From NCBI RefSeq assembly GCF_000282095.2, contig NZ_AKKC02000004.1, positions 558,001 through 622,000 on the forward strand: a stretch of DNA of 64,000 bases, written 5' to 3'. Shown one piece after another: positions 43,420 through 52,447 of the stretch. The stretch's first letter is position 1. Every line of letters begins with the position of its first letter. A program made the translations under genes and the position numbers. The notes under the pieces were generated by a model, which worked only from the letters and a program-made list of their open reading frames with translations, did not search any database and was not told the origin of the DNA. The DNA is from Rhizobium sp. CF080 (GTDB taxonomy: Bacteria; Pseudomonadota; Alphaproteobacteria; Rhizobiales; Rhizobiaceae).

Positions 43420-44970
43420 ATGTCACTGCCGAGATCAATCTTGCGCGCATTCCTGTCTTCCGCAGCCCTGGCTCTTCCCGGCATGGCTGCGGCCAATACG
43501 CTGACGGTGCAGATCACGGCCGATATCCGCAGTTCCCAGCCGGGCATCAACCGCGACGCGGGCACGGATTCCGTCGTGCTGAACGTCGTGGAGGGGTTGG
43601 TTGCAGCGGGCGACAAGGGCGAAATCCGCCCGATGCTTGCCAAAAGCTGGACCGTTTCCGCGGACGGCAAGACATATACGTTCGCACTGCGCGAAGGAGT
43701 GAAATTCCACAATGGCGCGACAATGACCGCCGCCGACGTGCAATGGAGCCTCGAAAAACTGATCCGCGACCCGGAATTCAGCTGCAAGACATTTTTCGAC
43801 GGCAGTCGCGATGCCAAGGTCGAGAGCATCAAGGCGGCCGGTGACCATACCGTCGTCGTCACGCTCGACCGTCCGGACGCGATGTTCCTGAACTATATGG
43901 CGCAGGCGCAATGCGGCTCCACCGGCATCGTTCACCGCTCCTCCTTCAACGAGGACGGGAGCTGGAAGGCTCCGGTCGCTACCGGCCCCTTCGTCTTCGG
44001 CGAATGGAAGCGCGGCGAGGGACTGACGCTGAAGAAATTCGCGGATTACTCCATCACCGGCGACAAGCCGGATGGTTATGGCGGACGCAAGGAAGTGCTG
44101 CTCGACGAGGTGAAGTATGTGGTCGTGCCGGATACGGCGACGGCCGTGGCAGGCCTGCGCAGCGGCGCATTGGACGTTCTGCCCTACCTGCCGCCAGGCG
44201 AGGCTGCAAAACTGAAGGATGAGAAGGGTTTCACGATCGTAGCTGCGCCGCATGGCGGCCTGGTGACCATGCTGTTCCAGACGACCGACCCGCTGATGTC
44301 GAACGTGGCGATGCGCCACGCCGTCATTGCCGCGCTGGACACGCCGCAGATCGTCGATTCCGTCACCTACGGCCTCGGCATTCCCAACAATTCACTCGTC
44401 GCTTCCGGCTCCCTTTACCATACCGCCGCGCATGACAAGGGCTATGTCTACGACCCTTCCGCTGTTCCGGGGCTGCTGCAGAAAGCAGGCTACAAGGGCG
44501 AGAAGATCACCATTCTCACCAATCGCCGCTCGGCCATCAACTACGACACAGCCATCATCGCGCAGGCCATGCTTCAGTCCGTCGGCATCAATGCCGAGAT
44601 CGAGGTGCTGGAATGGGCGAGCCAGCTCGACCGCTTCAACAGCGGCAAGTATCAGATCATGGCCTTCAACTATTCCAACCGCACCGATCCGGGTCTCGCC
44701 TATCAGACGGTCGTCGGCTCCAAGGCCAAGAAGGCCAATACCGTGTGGGACGATACCGAGGCAAGCGCGCTCGTCAACAAGTCGCTCCAGGAGGCCGACC
44801 CTGCGAAACGGCAGGCAATCTTTGACGACCTGCACGCTCGTTTCCTCGATCAGGCGCCGTTGGTCATGCTGGCCAATGGTCTCGATGTCGGCGTCGCCGG
44901 CCCGAAGGTCAAAGGTTACCGCACCTGGCAGGGCTTCGCCCGCTTCTGGGGCGTCGAACGCCGCAAATGA
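43420..44970 (+). CDS. Family 5 extracellular solute-binding protein (dipeptide type)
   Basis: A 516-residue periplasmic receptor. The signal peptide (SSAALALPGMAAA) is cleaved near residue 25. Family blocks include LAKSWTVSADGKTYTFALREGVKFHNG, quoted in parts, ATGPFVFGEW and AMRHAVIAALD. A pair of cysteines (SCKTFFDG and AQAQCGS) could form a disulphide. It leads an operon with two permeases and a double ATPase. The ligand is unknown; downstream hydrolases suggest an amide, formyl amino acid or peptide. Confidence 0.88.
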   Translation: MSLPRSILRAFLSSAALALPGMAAANTLTVQITADIRSSQPGINRDAGTDSVVLNVVEGLVAAGDKGEIRPMLAKSWTVSADGKTYTFALREGVKFHNGATMTAADVQWSLEKLIRDPEFSCKTFFDGSRDAKVESIKAAGDHTVVVTLDRPDAMFLNYMAQAQCGSTGIVHRSSFNEDGSWKAPVATGPFVFGEWKRGEGLTLKKFADYSITGDKPDGYGGRKEVLLDEVKYVVVPDTATAVAGLRSGALDVLPYLPPGEAAKLKDEKGFTIVAAPHGGLVTMLFQTTDPLMSNVAMRHAVIAALDTPQIVDSVTYGLGIPNNSLVASGSLYHTAAHDKGYVYDPSAVPGLLQKAGYKGEKITILTNRRSAINYDTAIIAQAMLQSVGINAEIEVLEWASQLDRFNSGKYQIMAFNYSNRTDPGLAYQTVVGSKAKKANTVWDDTEASALVNKSLQEADPAKRQAIFDDLHARFLDQAPLVMLANGLDVGVAGPKVKGYRTWQGFARFWGVERRK

Positions 44971-44992
44971 GAACGGCTGCCGGATACCGACC

Positions 44993-45937
44993 ATGCTGAA
45001 ATTCGCCTTTACCCGATTGCTCTCGGCAATTCCCACCCTTTTCATCGTCTCCGTGGCGGTATTCGGCCTCATCCGTCTTATCCCGGGCGATCCGGCCAGC
45101 CTGATGCTTGGCGATCTCGCCGATGCCGATGCGCTGGCCGCAGCGCGCAAGGCCATGGGCCTGGACCGACCTGTGCCAGTTCAGTTCGCGATCTGGCTCG
45201 GCGACGTGGTGCAAGGCGATCTGGGCCGATCGGTCCTGAACGGTCAACCGGTGCTCGACCTTGTGCTGCACCGCTTCGCGACCAGTGCGCAGATGGTGCT
45301 GATCGCGGTCGGCCTGTCCGTTCTCGTCGCCGTGCCGCTCGGCATGGCCGCAGCCTGGCGGCAGAACGGCGGTCTCGACCTTGCCATCGTGTCCATGTCG
45401 ACGCTGCTTCTGTCCGTCCCCACCTTCTGGCTGGGCCTGATGATCCTGCTCGTCTTCGGCCTCAAGCTCGGTTGGCTGCCGGTTCTGGGCTATGTATCTA
45501 TTGCCGACAATCCGGTTGCCGGACTGATCTATCTGGTCATGCCGGTCCTGACCCTGGTGCTGCACGAGGTGGGGATCATCGTGCGCATGGCCCGTGCCTC
45601 GACGCTGGACGTGCTGCGGCTGGACTACATCACCCATGCCCGCGCCAAGGGAATGAGCGAAAGCGCGGTGCTTCTGCACCATGCCGCCCGCAATGCCTTC
45701 GGCCCGACCTGGACGCTGATCGGCCTTATTCTCGGCAATCTTCTCGGCGGTGTTGCCGTGGTCGAGACGGTGTTCACCATCCCGGGTCTTGGGCGGCTGA
45801 TCGTCGATTCCATCTATGCCCGGGATTACGTGGTGGTGCAGGGTTGCCTTCTGTTCGTGGCGCTCACCTATCTGCTCGTCAATCTGGTGGTTGACCTTCT
45901 TTACCCCCTCTTCGACCCGAGAGTGACTGCGGAATGA
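44993..45937 (+). CDS. Peptide-type ABC transporter permease (DppB-like)
   Basis: A 314-residue permease. MLKFAFTRLLSAIPTLFIVSV is the typical DppB opening (shown in under 21 residues), followed by IRLIPGDPASLML and an EAA loop YITHARAKGMSESAVLLHH. It ends LYPLFDPRVTAE. The ATG at 44993 is 22 bases after the binding protein stop; longer open frames overlap that gene. Confidence 0.9.
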   Translation: MLKFAFTRLLSAIPTLFIVSVAVFGLIRLIPGDPASLMLGDLADADALAAARKAMGLDRPVPVQFAIWLGDVVQGDLGRSVLNGQPVLDLVLHRFATSAQMVLIAVGLSVLVAVPLGMAAAWRQNGGLDLAIVSMSTLLLSVPTFWLGLMILLVFGLKLGWLPVLGYVSIADNPVAGLIYLVMPVLTLVLHEVGIIVRMARASTLDVLRLDYITHARAKGMSESAVLLHHAARNAFGPTWTLIGLILGNLLGGVAVVETVFTIPGLGRLIVDSIYARDYVVVQGCLLFVALTYLLVNLVVDLLYPLFDPRVTAE

Positions 45938-46749
45938 AACGCCATCAACGAAACTATATCCTTGGTGGCGCGCCCCTGGCCTGTTTCCTCGGCGCCGCGC
46001 TCATCGGGCGTTTCTGGACGCCCTTCAATCCGATGCGCATCGATCTGCGCTCGAAATTGCAGCCGCCGGGTGCTGCCCACTGGCTGGGAACCGACGAATT
46101 TGGCCGCGACTTGCTTTCCCGCCTCATGGCGGCGGCAGGAACCAGCGTTTCAATCAGCCTCACTACGGTGTTCTTCGCGTTGCTGGCGGGCCTCACGCTC
46201 GGTGTGATCGCCGGCTATGCCCGCGGTTGGACGGACCGCGTCGTGATGTCGCTCAACGACGCGCTGCTGGCCTTTCCCAGCATGCTGCTGGCGCTGGCGC
46301 TGCTTTCCATTACCGGAGCCAATATGTACGGCATCATCCTGGCGCTCGGCATGGCCTACACGCCTTCCATGGTGCGGGTGGTGCGTGGTTCGGTGCTTTC
46401 GCTTCGCGAGCGCGAATTCATCGACGCGTCGCGCATCATGGGCAATTCGGCCGCCTATACCATGCTCCGCCACATCCTGCCCAATTGCCTGGGACCGGTC
46501 ATCGTGCTTGCTACCTCCATGTTCGGTTCGGTACTTCTCACCGAGAGCGCGCTGAGTTTCCTCGGTCTCGGGGTGCCGCCACCGGCTCCCACCTGGGGCA
46601 ACATGCTGGCCAGCGCACGTCCGCATATAGCCGAGGCCATGTGGCTCGGCATCTTCCCCGGGCTTTGCATTTCCCTTTCCCTGCTCGGCATCAACCTGTT
46701 CGGCGATGCCATCCGCGACCGCTTCGACCCCCGCATGAGAGGATTGTAA
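45934..46749 (+). CDS. Peptide-type ABC transporter permease (DppC-like)
   Basis: A 271-residue permease with an ATGA overlap with the DppB-like gene. HWLGTDEFGRDLLSRLM is the DppC signature, and FIDASRIMGNSAAYTMLRH the EAA loop. The N-terminus is slightly short but the first hydrophobic segment (APLACFLGAALIGRF) is present. Confidence 0.9.
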   Translation: MKRHQRNYILGGAPLACFLGAALIGRFWTPFNPMRIDLRSKLQPPGAAHWLGTDEFGRDLLSRLMAAAGTSVSISLTTVFFALLAGLTLGVIAGYARGWTDRVVMSLNDALLAFPSMLLALALLSITGANMYGIILALGMAYTPSMVRVVRGSVLSLREREFIDASRIMGNSAAYTMLRHILPNCLGPVIVLATSMFGSVLLTESALSFLGLGVPPPAPTWGNMLASARPHIAEAMWLGIFPGLCISLSLLGINLFGDAIRDRFDPRMRGL

Positions 46750-46753
46750 CGCG

Positions 46754-48418
46754 ATGAACCAGCCTCTCGTTGAAGTCGACCGCCTCAGCCTGTCCGTGCG
46801 TGGACTATCGGATCACCAGATCGTCCGCGATGTTTCCTTTCGTGTTGATGCCGGAGAAATCGTCGGCATCGTCGGCGAAAGCGGCTCGGGCAAGACCATG
46901 GTGGCGCGCAGCCTCATGAACCTCCAGCCGCCTGCCATCAGCATTTCCGGGGGCGATGTCCGTTTCGAAGGCCGCTCCGTACCCGCCATGACCGGCAAGC
47001 AGGTTCGCGCCTTGCGCGGGGCACGGCTTGGCATGGTATTCCAGGAACCGATGACCTCGCTCAACCCGTCCATGACCATCGGCAGGCAGCTCGAGGAACC
47101 GTTGAAGCTGCATGCGCGGCTGGATGCGCCAAGGCGGCGCGAACGCATTCTCGACATTTTGCGCCGGGTGGACATTCGTGATCCCGAAGCTGCGTTCCGG
47201 GCCTTCCCACACCAGTTTTCCGGCGGCATGCGCCAGCGCATCATGCTGGCCTCCGCCATGCTGCTCAAACCGTCGCTGCTGATTGCCGACGAGCCGACCA
47301 CCGCGCTCGACGCGCTGGTGCAGCGCGAGGTGCTGGAGCTGATGCTGGAAATGGTGCGCGACGAGAAAACCGCTCTATTGATGATCAGCCATGACCTGCC
47401 GATGGTGGCGCGTTATTGCGACCGCATCATCGTTATGCGTCAGGGCGAGGTGGTCGAACAGGGGCCGGTGGCCGAGATCATTTCCCGGCCTCGCCACGAT
47501 TATACCCGTGAGTTGCTTCAATCCATGCCGATGCGAGGCCCGTTGCGCATCATCGATCAGGCGGCGTCTGCCGTCGTGGAGGTGAAGGGACTGGAGGTAG
47601 AGTACCGTACGAAAGCGGGCCTGCTTGCGCCCAAGACCATCAAGAAAGCGCTGCATGGAATCGACCTCTGCATACGCTCTGGTGAGATCGTGGCGCTGGT
47701 CGGTGCTTCAGGTTCGGGCAAGACGACGCTCGGCCGCTGCATCGCCGGGCTGGTTCCTGCTTCGTCCGGCGGCATCTTCTTTGCCGGCAAGGTCGTGAAG
47801 CCTGGTTCTCCCGCCTGGCACCACTACCGGCTGAACTGCCAGATGATCTTTCAGGATCCGTTCGGCTCGCTCGATCCGCGCATGAAGATCCGCGAGATCG
47901 TGGTCGAAGCTCTTCGCCACGACCGCCAAGCGGGCAGGGTGGAAAAGGCGGAACGGGTGCGCGCCGTTCTAGAGGAGGTGGGGCTGGACGGGCGTTATCT
48001 GGACCGCTACCCGCACGAGCTTTCCGGCGGCCAGCGCCAGCGCGTAGCGATTGCCCGTGCCGTGGTGGGGCGGCCGCAATTCGTGATCGCCGACGAGGCC
48101 GTTTCCGCACTCGATGTGACCGTGCGCACCAAGGTGCTGCAATTGCTGGCCGATCTCCAGCGGCGCCATGGCTTCTCATGCCTGTTCATCAGCCACGATC
48201 TCAGTGTGGTCGAGCAGCTTGCCGATCGCGTGGTGGTAATGCGCGACGGCGTTATCGTCGAGGAAGGCAAACGCGACGCCATCTTTGTCGCGCCGCAACA
48301 CGAATATACGCGCGCGCTGCTTTCGGCCATTCCCACCCTCACCCGCACGGATACCGGCGTTTCGCTGAGCTGGCGTTTCGCACAAGCGGACGGAGCGCTG
48401 GCGGAAGCATTGCAATGA
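46754..48418 (+). CDS. Fused double ATP-binding protein of a peptide-type ABC transporter (DppD-DppF type)
   Basis: A 554-residue protein made of two ABC ATPases. Domain 1 has GESGSGKTMVARSL, FSGGMRQRIMLASA and [14 protein letters not shown]; domain 2, from about residue 280, has [31 protein letters not shown] and VIADEAVSALDVTV. A glutamate in the second Walker B is followed by alanine instead of proline (DEAVS), a common GsiA/YejF variant. It replaces the separate DppD and DppF proteins of the first locus in this window. Confidence 0.92.
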   Translation: MNQPLVEVDRLSLSVRGLSDHQIVRDVSFRVDAGEIVGIVGESGSGKTMVARSLMNLQPPAISISGGDVRFEGRSVPAMTGKQVRALRGARLGMVFQEPMTSLNPSMTIGRQLEEPLKLHARLDAPRRRERILDILRRVDIRDPEAAFRAFPHQFSGGMRQRIMLASAMLLKPSLLIADEPTTALDALVQREVLELMLEMVRDEKTALLMISHDLPMVARYCDRIIVMRQGEVVEQGPVAEIISRPRHDYTRELLQSMPMRGPLRIIDQAASAVVEVKGLEVEYRTKAGLLAPKTIKKALHGIDLCIRSGEIVALVGASGSGKTTLGRCIAGLVPASSGGIFFAGKVVKPGSPAWHHYRLNCQMIFQDPFGSLDPRMKIREIVVEALRHDRQAGRVEKAERVRAVLEEVGLDGRYLDRYPHELSGGQRQRVAIARAVVGRPQFVIADEAVSALDVTVRTKVLQLLADLQRRHGFSCLFISHDLSVVEQLADRVVVMRDGVIVEEGKRDAIFVAPQHEYTRALLSAIPTLTRTDTGVSLSWRFAQADGALAEALQ

Positions 48419-49986
48419 AAGATACCAGTATGACCACGGATCTGCCGCGCGCCACCCCGCAATCGCGCGGCACGGACCCTGCGATATTGCTCGCCCTGCT
48501 CGACGATATCGAACGCCAGGATATCGAGCTGCACAGCTTTCTCGTTTGGCAAGATGGCGCGCTGATCGCCGACGCCTACTGGGTGCCTTACGGGGCCAGG
48601 CGACCGCATATGATGCACTCCGTGACCAAGAGCTTCACCTCCATGGCGGTGGGACTGGCAGTGGCCGACGGCCTGCTGTCGGTGGACGATGCCGTGCTGG
48701 GCTTCTTCCCGGATTATTCCGGCCCGAAGGAGGAGAACCTGCGCGCCATGACGGTACGCCATCTCCTCACCATGACCAGCGGCCGTGCGCGCGGCATCTC
48801 CGGCGGGTCGTGGCGGCGGATGCGTTCCAGCTGGATCGAGGATTTTCTGCGGCAGTCCACGCCGTATCGGCCGGGCGATGTGTTCGTCTATGACAGTGCG
48901 GCAAGCTACATGCTCTCGGCCATTGTGCAACGGGTCAGCGGGCGGAGGATCCAGGATTATCTTGCCGAACGCATCTTCCGCCCGATGCGCATGTCGCAGA
49001 ACATGACCTGGGACACCGGCACCGATGGCGTCAATACCGGCGGCAATGGTCTGAGCTGCACCAGCGAGGACATGCTGAAGCTTGGCATATTGCACCTTCA
49101 GGAAGGCATATGGCGGGGGCGCCAGCTTCTGCCGCGTGAATGGGTGCGAGCGGCCACCGGCCTGCAGGTCTGCGATGTGGTGCTCGGGGTTTTCACTGGC
49201 GATCACTATTTGGGACCGGAGGAGGCCGGCGACGGCCAATCCGCCAGTCGCCGCGAGGGCTATGGCTATCAATGGTGGCGCGGCCCGCATGGCAGCTTTT
49301 CCGCCAACGGTCTGTTCGGGCAATATTGCATCGTACTGCCTGAGGAAAAGACGGTCGTGGCCTTTACCGGCGGGCTTGAGGATAGCGACCGCCGCGTGCA
49401 TACGCTGATCTATGACGGTCTGCGACCCGCGCTCGGCGCCGGCGTTGCTGATGTCTCCGGCCAAGGCGAAACGCTGGAGGCCCGTCTGGCCGGGCTGCGG
49501 CTCAAGACCCGCCCAGGCATTGCCCGCCCCAACCCGGCAGCTGGACCGTTCTGTGGCATCTGGCGCATGCAACCGAACGATCAGGGAGCCGAAAGCATAT
49601 CCATCGCGCAGGAGGCAAACGCACTGCGCTTTATCCTTCGCGACGCCGATGGCGTGCATGAAGTGCTGGCGGGTTTCGGCTATTTCCTTGAGGCGACGAC
49701 GACCATGCCCGGCGCCCGGCTTCACCATTCCTATCAGCCCGATGCGGGTCTTCGCATTCTGGCCTGCGCGCGCTGGCTGACGAGCGTTGCGGACGAAATC
49801 GTGCTGGAAATGGACTGGATCTTCGTCGAAACCGCCTTCCGCGACACGGTGCGGCTGCATTTCAGCAATGGCCTGCTGCGCCTCACGCGCAGCGTAAACG
49901 TCAATTCTTCCGAACGGGTGTTGCCGGATTTGCTCGGTCGCCCCGCGGCTGGGGTGGATGCGCGAAGGGAGATGCAGCATGGTTGA
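48415..49986 (+). CDS. Serine hydrolase of the beta-lactamase/penicillin-binding-protein-like family
   Basis: A 523-residue hydrolase of the class C beta-lactamase fold. The SxxK motif is S69-V-T-K72, the second motif is Y159-D-S161 (position of YxN), and HGSFSANG may replace the KTG triad. No signal peptide is seen, so it appears cytoplasmic, unlike resistance enzymes. Relatives include D-aminopeptidases, esterases and 6-aminohexanoate-dimer hydrolases. The ATG overlaps the ATPase stop (ATGA), so it probably acts on the imported compound. Confidence 0.85.
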   Translation: MKDTSMTTDLPRATPQSRGTDPAILLALLDDIERQDIELHSFLVWQDGALIADAYWVPYGARRPHMMHSVTKSFTSMAVGLAVADGLLSVDDAVLGFFPDYSGPKEENLRAMTVRHLLTMTSGRARGISGGSWRRMRSSWIEDFLRQSTPYRPGDVFVYDSAASYMLSAIVQRVSGRRIQDYLAERIFRPMRMSQNMTWDTGTDGVNTGGNGLSCTSEDMLKLGILHLQEGIWRGRQLLPREWVRAATGLQVCDVVLGVFTGDHYLGPEEAGDGQSASRREGYGYQWWRGPHGSFSANGLFGQYCIVLPEEKTVVAFTGGLEDSDRRVHTLIYDGLRPALGAGVADVSGQGETLEARLAGLRLKTRPGIARPNPAAGPFCGIWRMQPNDQGAESISIAQEANALRFILRDADGVHEVLAGFGYFLEATTTMPGARLHHSYQPDAGLRILACARWLTSVADEIVLEMDWIFVETAFRDTVRLHFSNGLLRLTRSVNVNSSERVLPDLLGRPAAGVDARREMQHG

Positions 49987-50857
49987 GGGCCGGCTCGAAG
50001 AGGGTGAGGGCGAGCGGGTCGCCATCGCCCGCATGACCCATGAGGAGTTTGCCCGGCGGATGGAGCGGCCCGCTGTCATTCTGCTCCCGCTGGCCTCGCA
50101 GGAAGAGCAGGGGCCACATGCGCCGATGGGCGATTTCATGCTGACGGAGATGGTGGCGGAAATGAGTGCACGGGCGGGTGGCGGCCTCACGGCTCCCGTT
50201 CTGCCCTTCGGGCATGCCGAATTCTTCCGCACGATTAAGGGCGGTATCCAGTTGCGTGCCTCCACCTTCACTGCCGTGCTGGAGGATATTCTCGCTTCCT
50301 TCCTTGATCATGGGCACGAAAGGCTACTGATCTTCAACGGGCACACCACGAATGCGCCGCTGATCGACCAGGTTTGCCGCAAGGTTCGGCGCCAGCGCGG
50401 TGTGCTCGTTCCCTCTCTCAACATCTGGCAGAGCGTACCGGATCACCTGTGGAGCGCTCTCTATAATGAGGATGCAGGCCGCGTGCGCGGCCATGGCGGC
50501 GAGCCGATGACCTCCGCCTATATGCACCTTTTTCCGGATCTCGTGCGCTTCGGCGCGATGCGCGACCCCGGCCCGCGCGGCAGCGTGTTCGGTTTGCCGA
50601 TCGGCGGCGTTTCGGCCAGTCGCTTCGAGGGACTGCCGGTGCAGATACCGCTCGATTGCACGGAGGTCGACCCGGCAGGCATGCTCGGTGGGTTGGCTTC
50701 CCTGGCAAGCGCCGAAAAGGGCAGGGCGATCTGCGACCATATCGTTCGCCATACCGCTCGGCTCATGCACCATCTGGCCGGTTTCGACCCGCGTGATGCC
50801 GTCCGTCCGGCGGCCTCGCGGCCCGACGTTCGGCAGCAAGGAGAAAGCCATGACTGA
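49979..50857 (+). CDS. Creatininase-family amidohydrolase
   Basis: A 292-residue protein with metal-binding residues of the creatininase fold: E43 and H47 in QEEQGPHAPMGDF with D52, histidine of IFNGHTTN, and GHGGEPMTS. Family members hydrolyse cyclic or formyl amides (creatinine, 2-amino-5-formylaminopyrimidinone, mycofactocin peptides). The ATG lies inside the end of the serine hydrolase gene and overlaps it by eight bases. A formamide or lactam substrate would fit the downstream deformylase-type gene. Confidence 0.87.
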   Translation: MVEGRLEEGEGERVAIARMTHEEFARRMERPAVILLPLASQEEQGPHAPMGDFMLTEMVAEMSARAGGGLTAPVLPFGHAEFFRTIKGGIQLRASTFTAVLEDILASFLDHGHERLLIFNGHTTNAPLIDQVCRKVRRQRGVLVPSLNIWQSVPDHLWSALYNEDAGRVRGHGGEPMTSAYMHLFPDLVRFGAMRDPGPRGSVFGLPIGGVSASRFEGLPVQIPLDCTEVDPAGMLGGLASLASAEKGRAICDHIVRHTARLMHHLAGFDPRDAVRPAASRPDVRQQGESHD

Positions 50858-51548
50858 ATTGCGCATCGGCCCCATGCCCGCGACCGTGCCGCGCGAGGTT
50901 CTTGCCGCGCTGGAGAAGATAGAGACCGCTAGCATCGGCCATCTGCGCCATACGGGTTTCATGAGTGGTAAAATTCAGGCCGTCACACCTCACCAGAAAG
51001 CGCGAGCGGGCGTGGCAGTCACGCTTGCCCTGCCGGCCATGTGCTCCACTCTGCTGCACTACGCGCTGAGCCATCTGCGCCCCGGTGACATGCTGGTGAT
51101 CGACAGGCTCGGCGACAGCCGCCACGCCTGCCTTGGCGGAGCGGTCGCGCGGGCGGCACGCCTGGCAGGGGTCGTGGGCGTCGTCATCGATGGCCCCTGC
51201 ACCGATGTGGCGGAAATTCTGGCCGAAGGGCTGCCGGTATGGTGCCGAGGTGTCTCGTCCGTCACCACCCGCCAGCTCGATCTTGGAGGCACTTTCAATC
51301 GCCCCGTGGCTTGCGGCGGTGTGCCGGTGCTGCCGGGCGACATCGTTCTGGGTGATGCTTCGGGTGTCGTCGTCTTGCCGGCAGACGAGGCAGCGGAGAT
51401 TGCCGCCACCTGCATCGCCCGGGAAGCTCGCGTTGCCCGGACCATGCAAAGACTGCTCGACGGCGAGAAGCTCGGCGACATAACGCTGGCGGTGGACAAG
51501 GTGAACCTGCGCCTGAACGCGGCCGGCGAAGAAGGAAAAAACGGATGA
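50850..51548 (+). CDS. RraA-like protein without the catalytic arginine
   Basis: A 232-residue RraA/HMG aldolase fold protein. The conserved block reads VVIDGPCTDVAEIL, so the position of the substrate-binding arginine (GxxRD in aldolases and at 34463 in this window) is threonine while the metal aspartate is kept. LGDASGVVVLPAD is the second block. It may therefore have a different reaction or a regulatory role. It overlaps the creatininase-type gene by eight bases and the next gene by four. Confidence 0.78.
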   Translation: MTELRIGPMPATVPREVLAALEKIETASIGHLRHTGFMSGKIQAVTPHQKARAGVAVTLALPAMCSTLLHYALSHLRPGDMLVIDRLGDSRHACLGGAVARAARLAGVVGVVIDGPCTDVAEILAEGLPVWCRGVSSVTTRQLDLGGTFNRPVACGGVPVLPGDIVLGDASGVVVLPADEAAEIAATCIAREARVARTMQRLLDGEKLGDITLAVDKVNLRLNAAGEEGKNG

Positions 51549-52423
51549 AGACGATATTCGGTGAATTTCAGGACGTAACGGTGGAGGGCGTGCTTTCGCT
51601 GGTCGCGCCACGGGCACCGCTGGTGCCCATGGTATTCGACAGCCCGCATAGCGGATTGGAGATGCCTGCGGATTTTCACCCTGCTGTTTCGGTGGAACGG
51701 GTCAGGGTTGCCGCGGACACGCACGTGGATGACCTGTTCGAGTCAGCGTCTACGGTTGGCGCCCCTTTTCTCAAGGCTCATTTCCCGCGCAGCTTCCTCG
51801 ACGTGAATCGTTCGCTTCTCGACATGGATAGACAGCTGGTGGCAGGCGAGTGGCCGCACCCCACGCGCGACAGCGCGACCGCGAAACGGGGTATGGGGCT
51901 GATGTGGCGCTTCGCCTGGGGCGACGAGCCGATGTATGCCGCGCCCATGAGCGTTGCCGAGGCGGAAGAGCGCATCTACCGCTACTGGCAACGCAACCAC
52001 CATCATTTGTCCGAACTGCTCAACGCCGTCTATGCCCGCTTCGGGAGGGTCTATCACCTCAATTGTCATTCCATGACGGCGGTCGGCCATGCCATTTCCT
52101 CCGATCCAGCCGGGACGGTTCGAGCCGACATCTGCCTTGGGGATCTTCACGGCACGTCCGCGTCGAAGGAATTTGTCTCGCTGATCGCAGAGACGCTGAA
52201 AGCAGAGGGGCTGGACGTCGCCTTGAACCGGCCTTTCCGGGGCGCCGAACTGGTCACGGCCTATTCAAACCCGGCGCATGGTCGCCACAGTGTGCAGTTT
52301 GAGATCAACCGCAAGCTCTACATGGACGAGGCGACGCGCGAGCGGAACGCCGGTTACGAAGCATTGAAGGACGTGCTTGCCCGCATGACCCGCGTGCTGG
52401 CCGACTATGCCACCCGGTCGTGA
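51545..52423 (+). CDS. N-formylglutamate amidohydrolase-family protein (HutG/FGase type)
   Basis: A 292-residue zinc-type hydrolase. It has FDSPHSGLEMP, FPRSFLDVNRSLLDMD, HLNCHSMTAVG and GDLHGTSA, the set of conserved residues of N-formylglutamate deformylase. That enzyme releases formate and glutamate in one histidine degradation route, but no hut genes are near. It probably deformylates or deacylates another N-acyl amino acid in this operon. Four-base overlap with the RraA-like gene supports one transcript. Confidence 0.87.
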   Translation: MKTIFGEFQDVTVEGVLSLVAPRAPLVPMVFDSPHSGLEMPADFHPAVSVERVRVAADTHVDDLFESASTVGAPFLKAHFPRSFLDVNRSLLDMDRQLVAGEWPHPTRDSATAKRGMGLMWRFAWGDEPMYAAPMSVAEAEERIYRYWQRNHHHLSELLNAVYARFGRVYHLNCHSMTAVGHAISSDPAGTVRADICLGDLHGTSASKEFVSLIAETLKAEGLDVALNRPFRGAELVTAYSNPAHGRHSVQFEINRKLYMDEATRERNAGYEALKDVLARMTRVLADYATRS

Positions 52424-52447
52424 ATTGAATTAAGAAAAGGATTTGCC

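Noticed and set aside
48415..49986. Beta-lactamase resistance gene
   Set aside because: No signal peptide, variant motifs and an import operon argue for a catabolic serine hydrolase.
48007..50271. A 754-codon open frame on the minus strand
   Set aside because: It lies opposite the ATPase, serine hydrolase and creatininase genes, which have clear family motifs. High GC leaves long antisense frames open; its translation has no domain and an odd amino acid mix.
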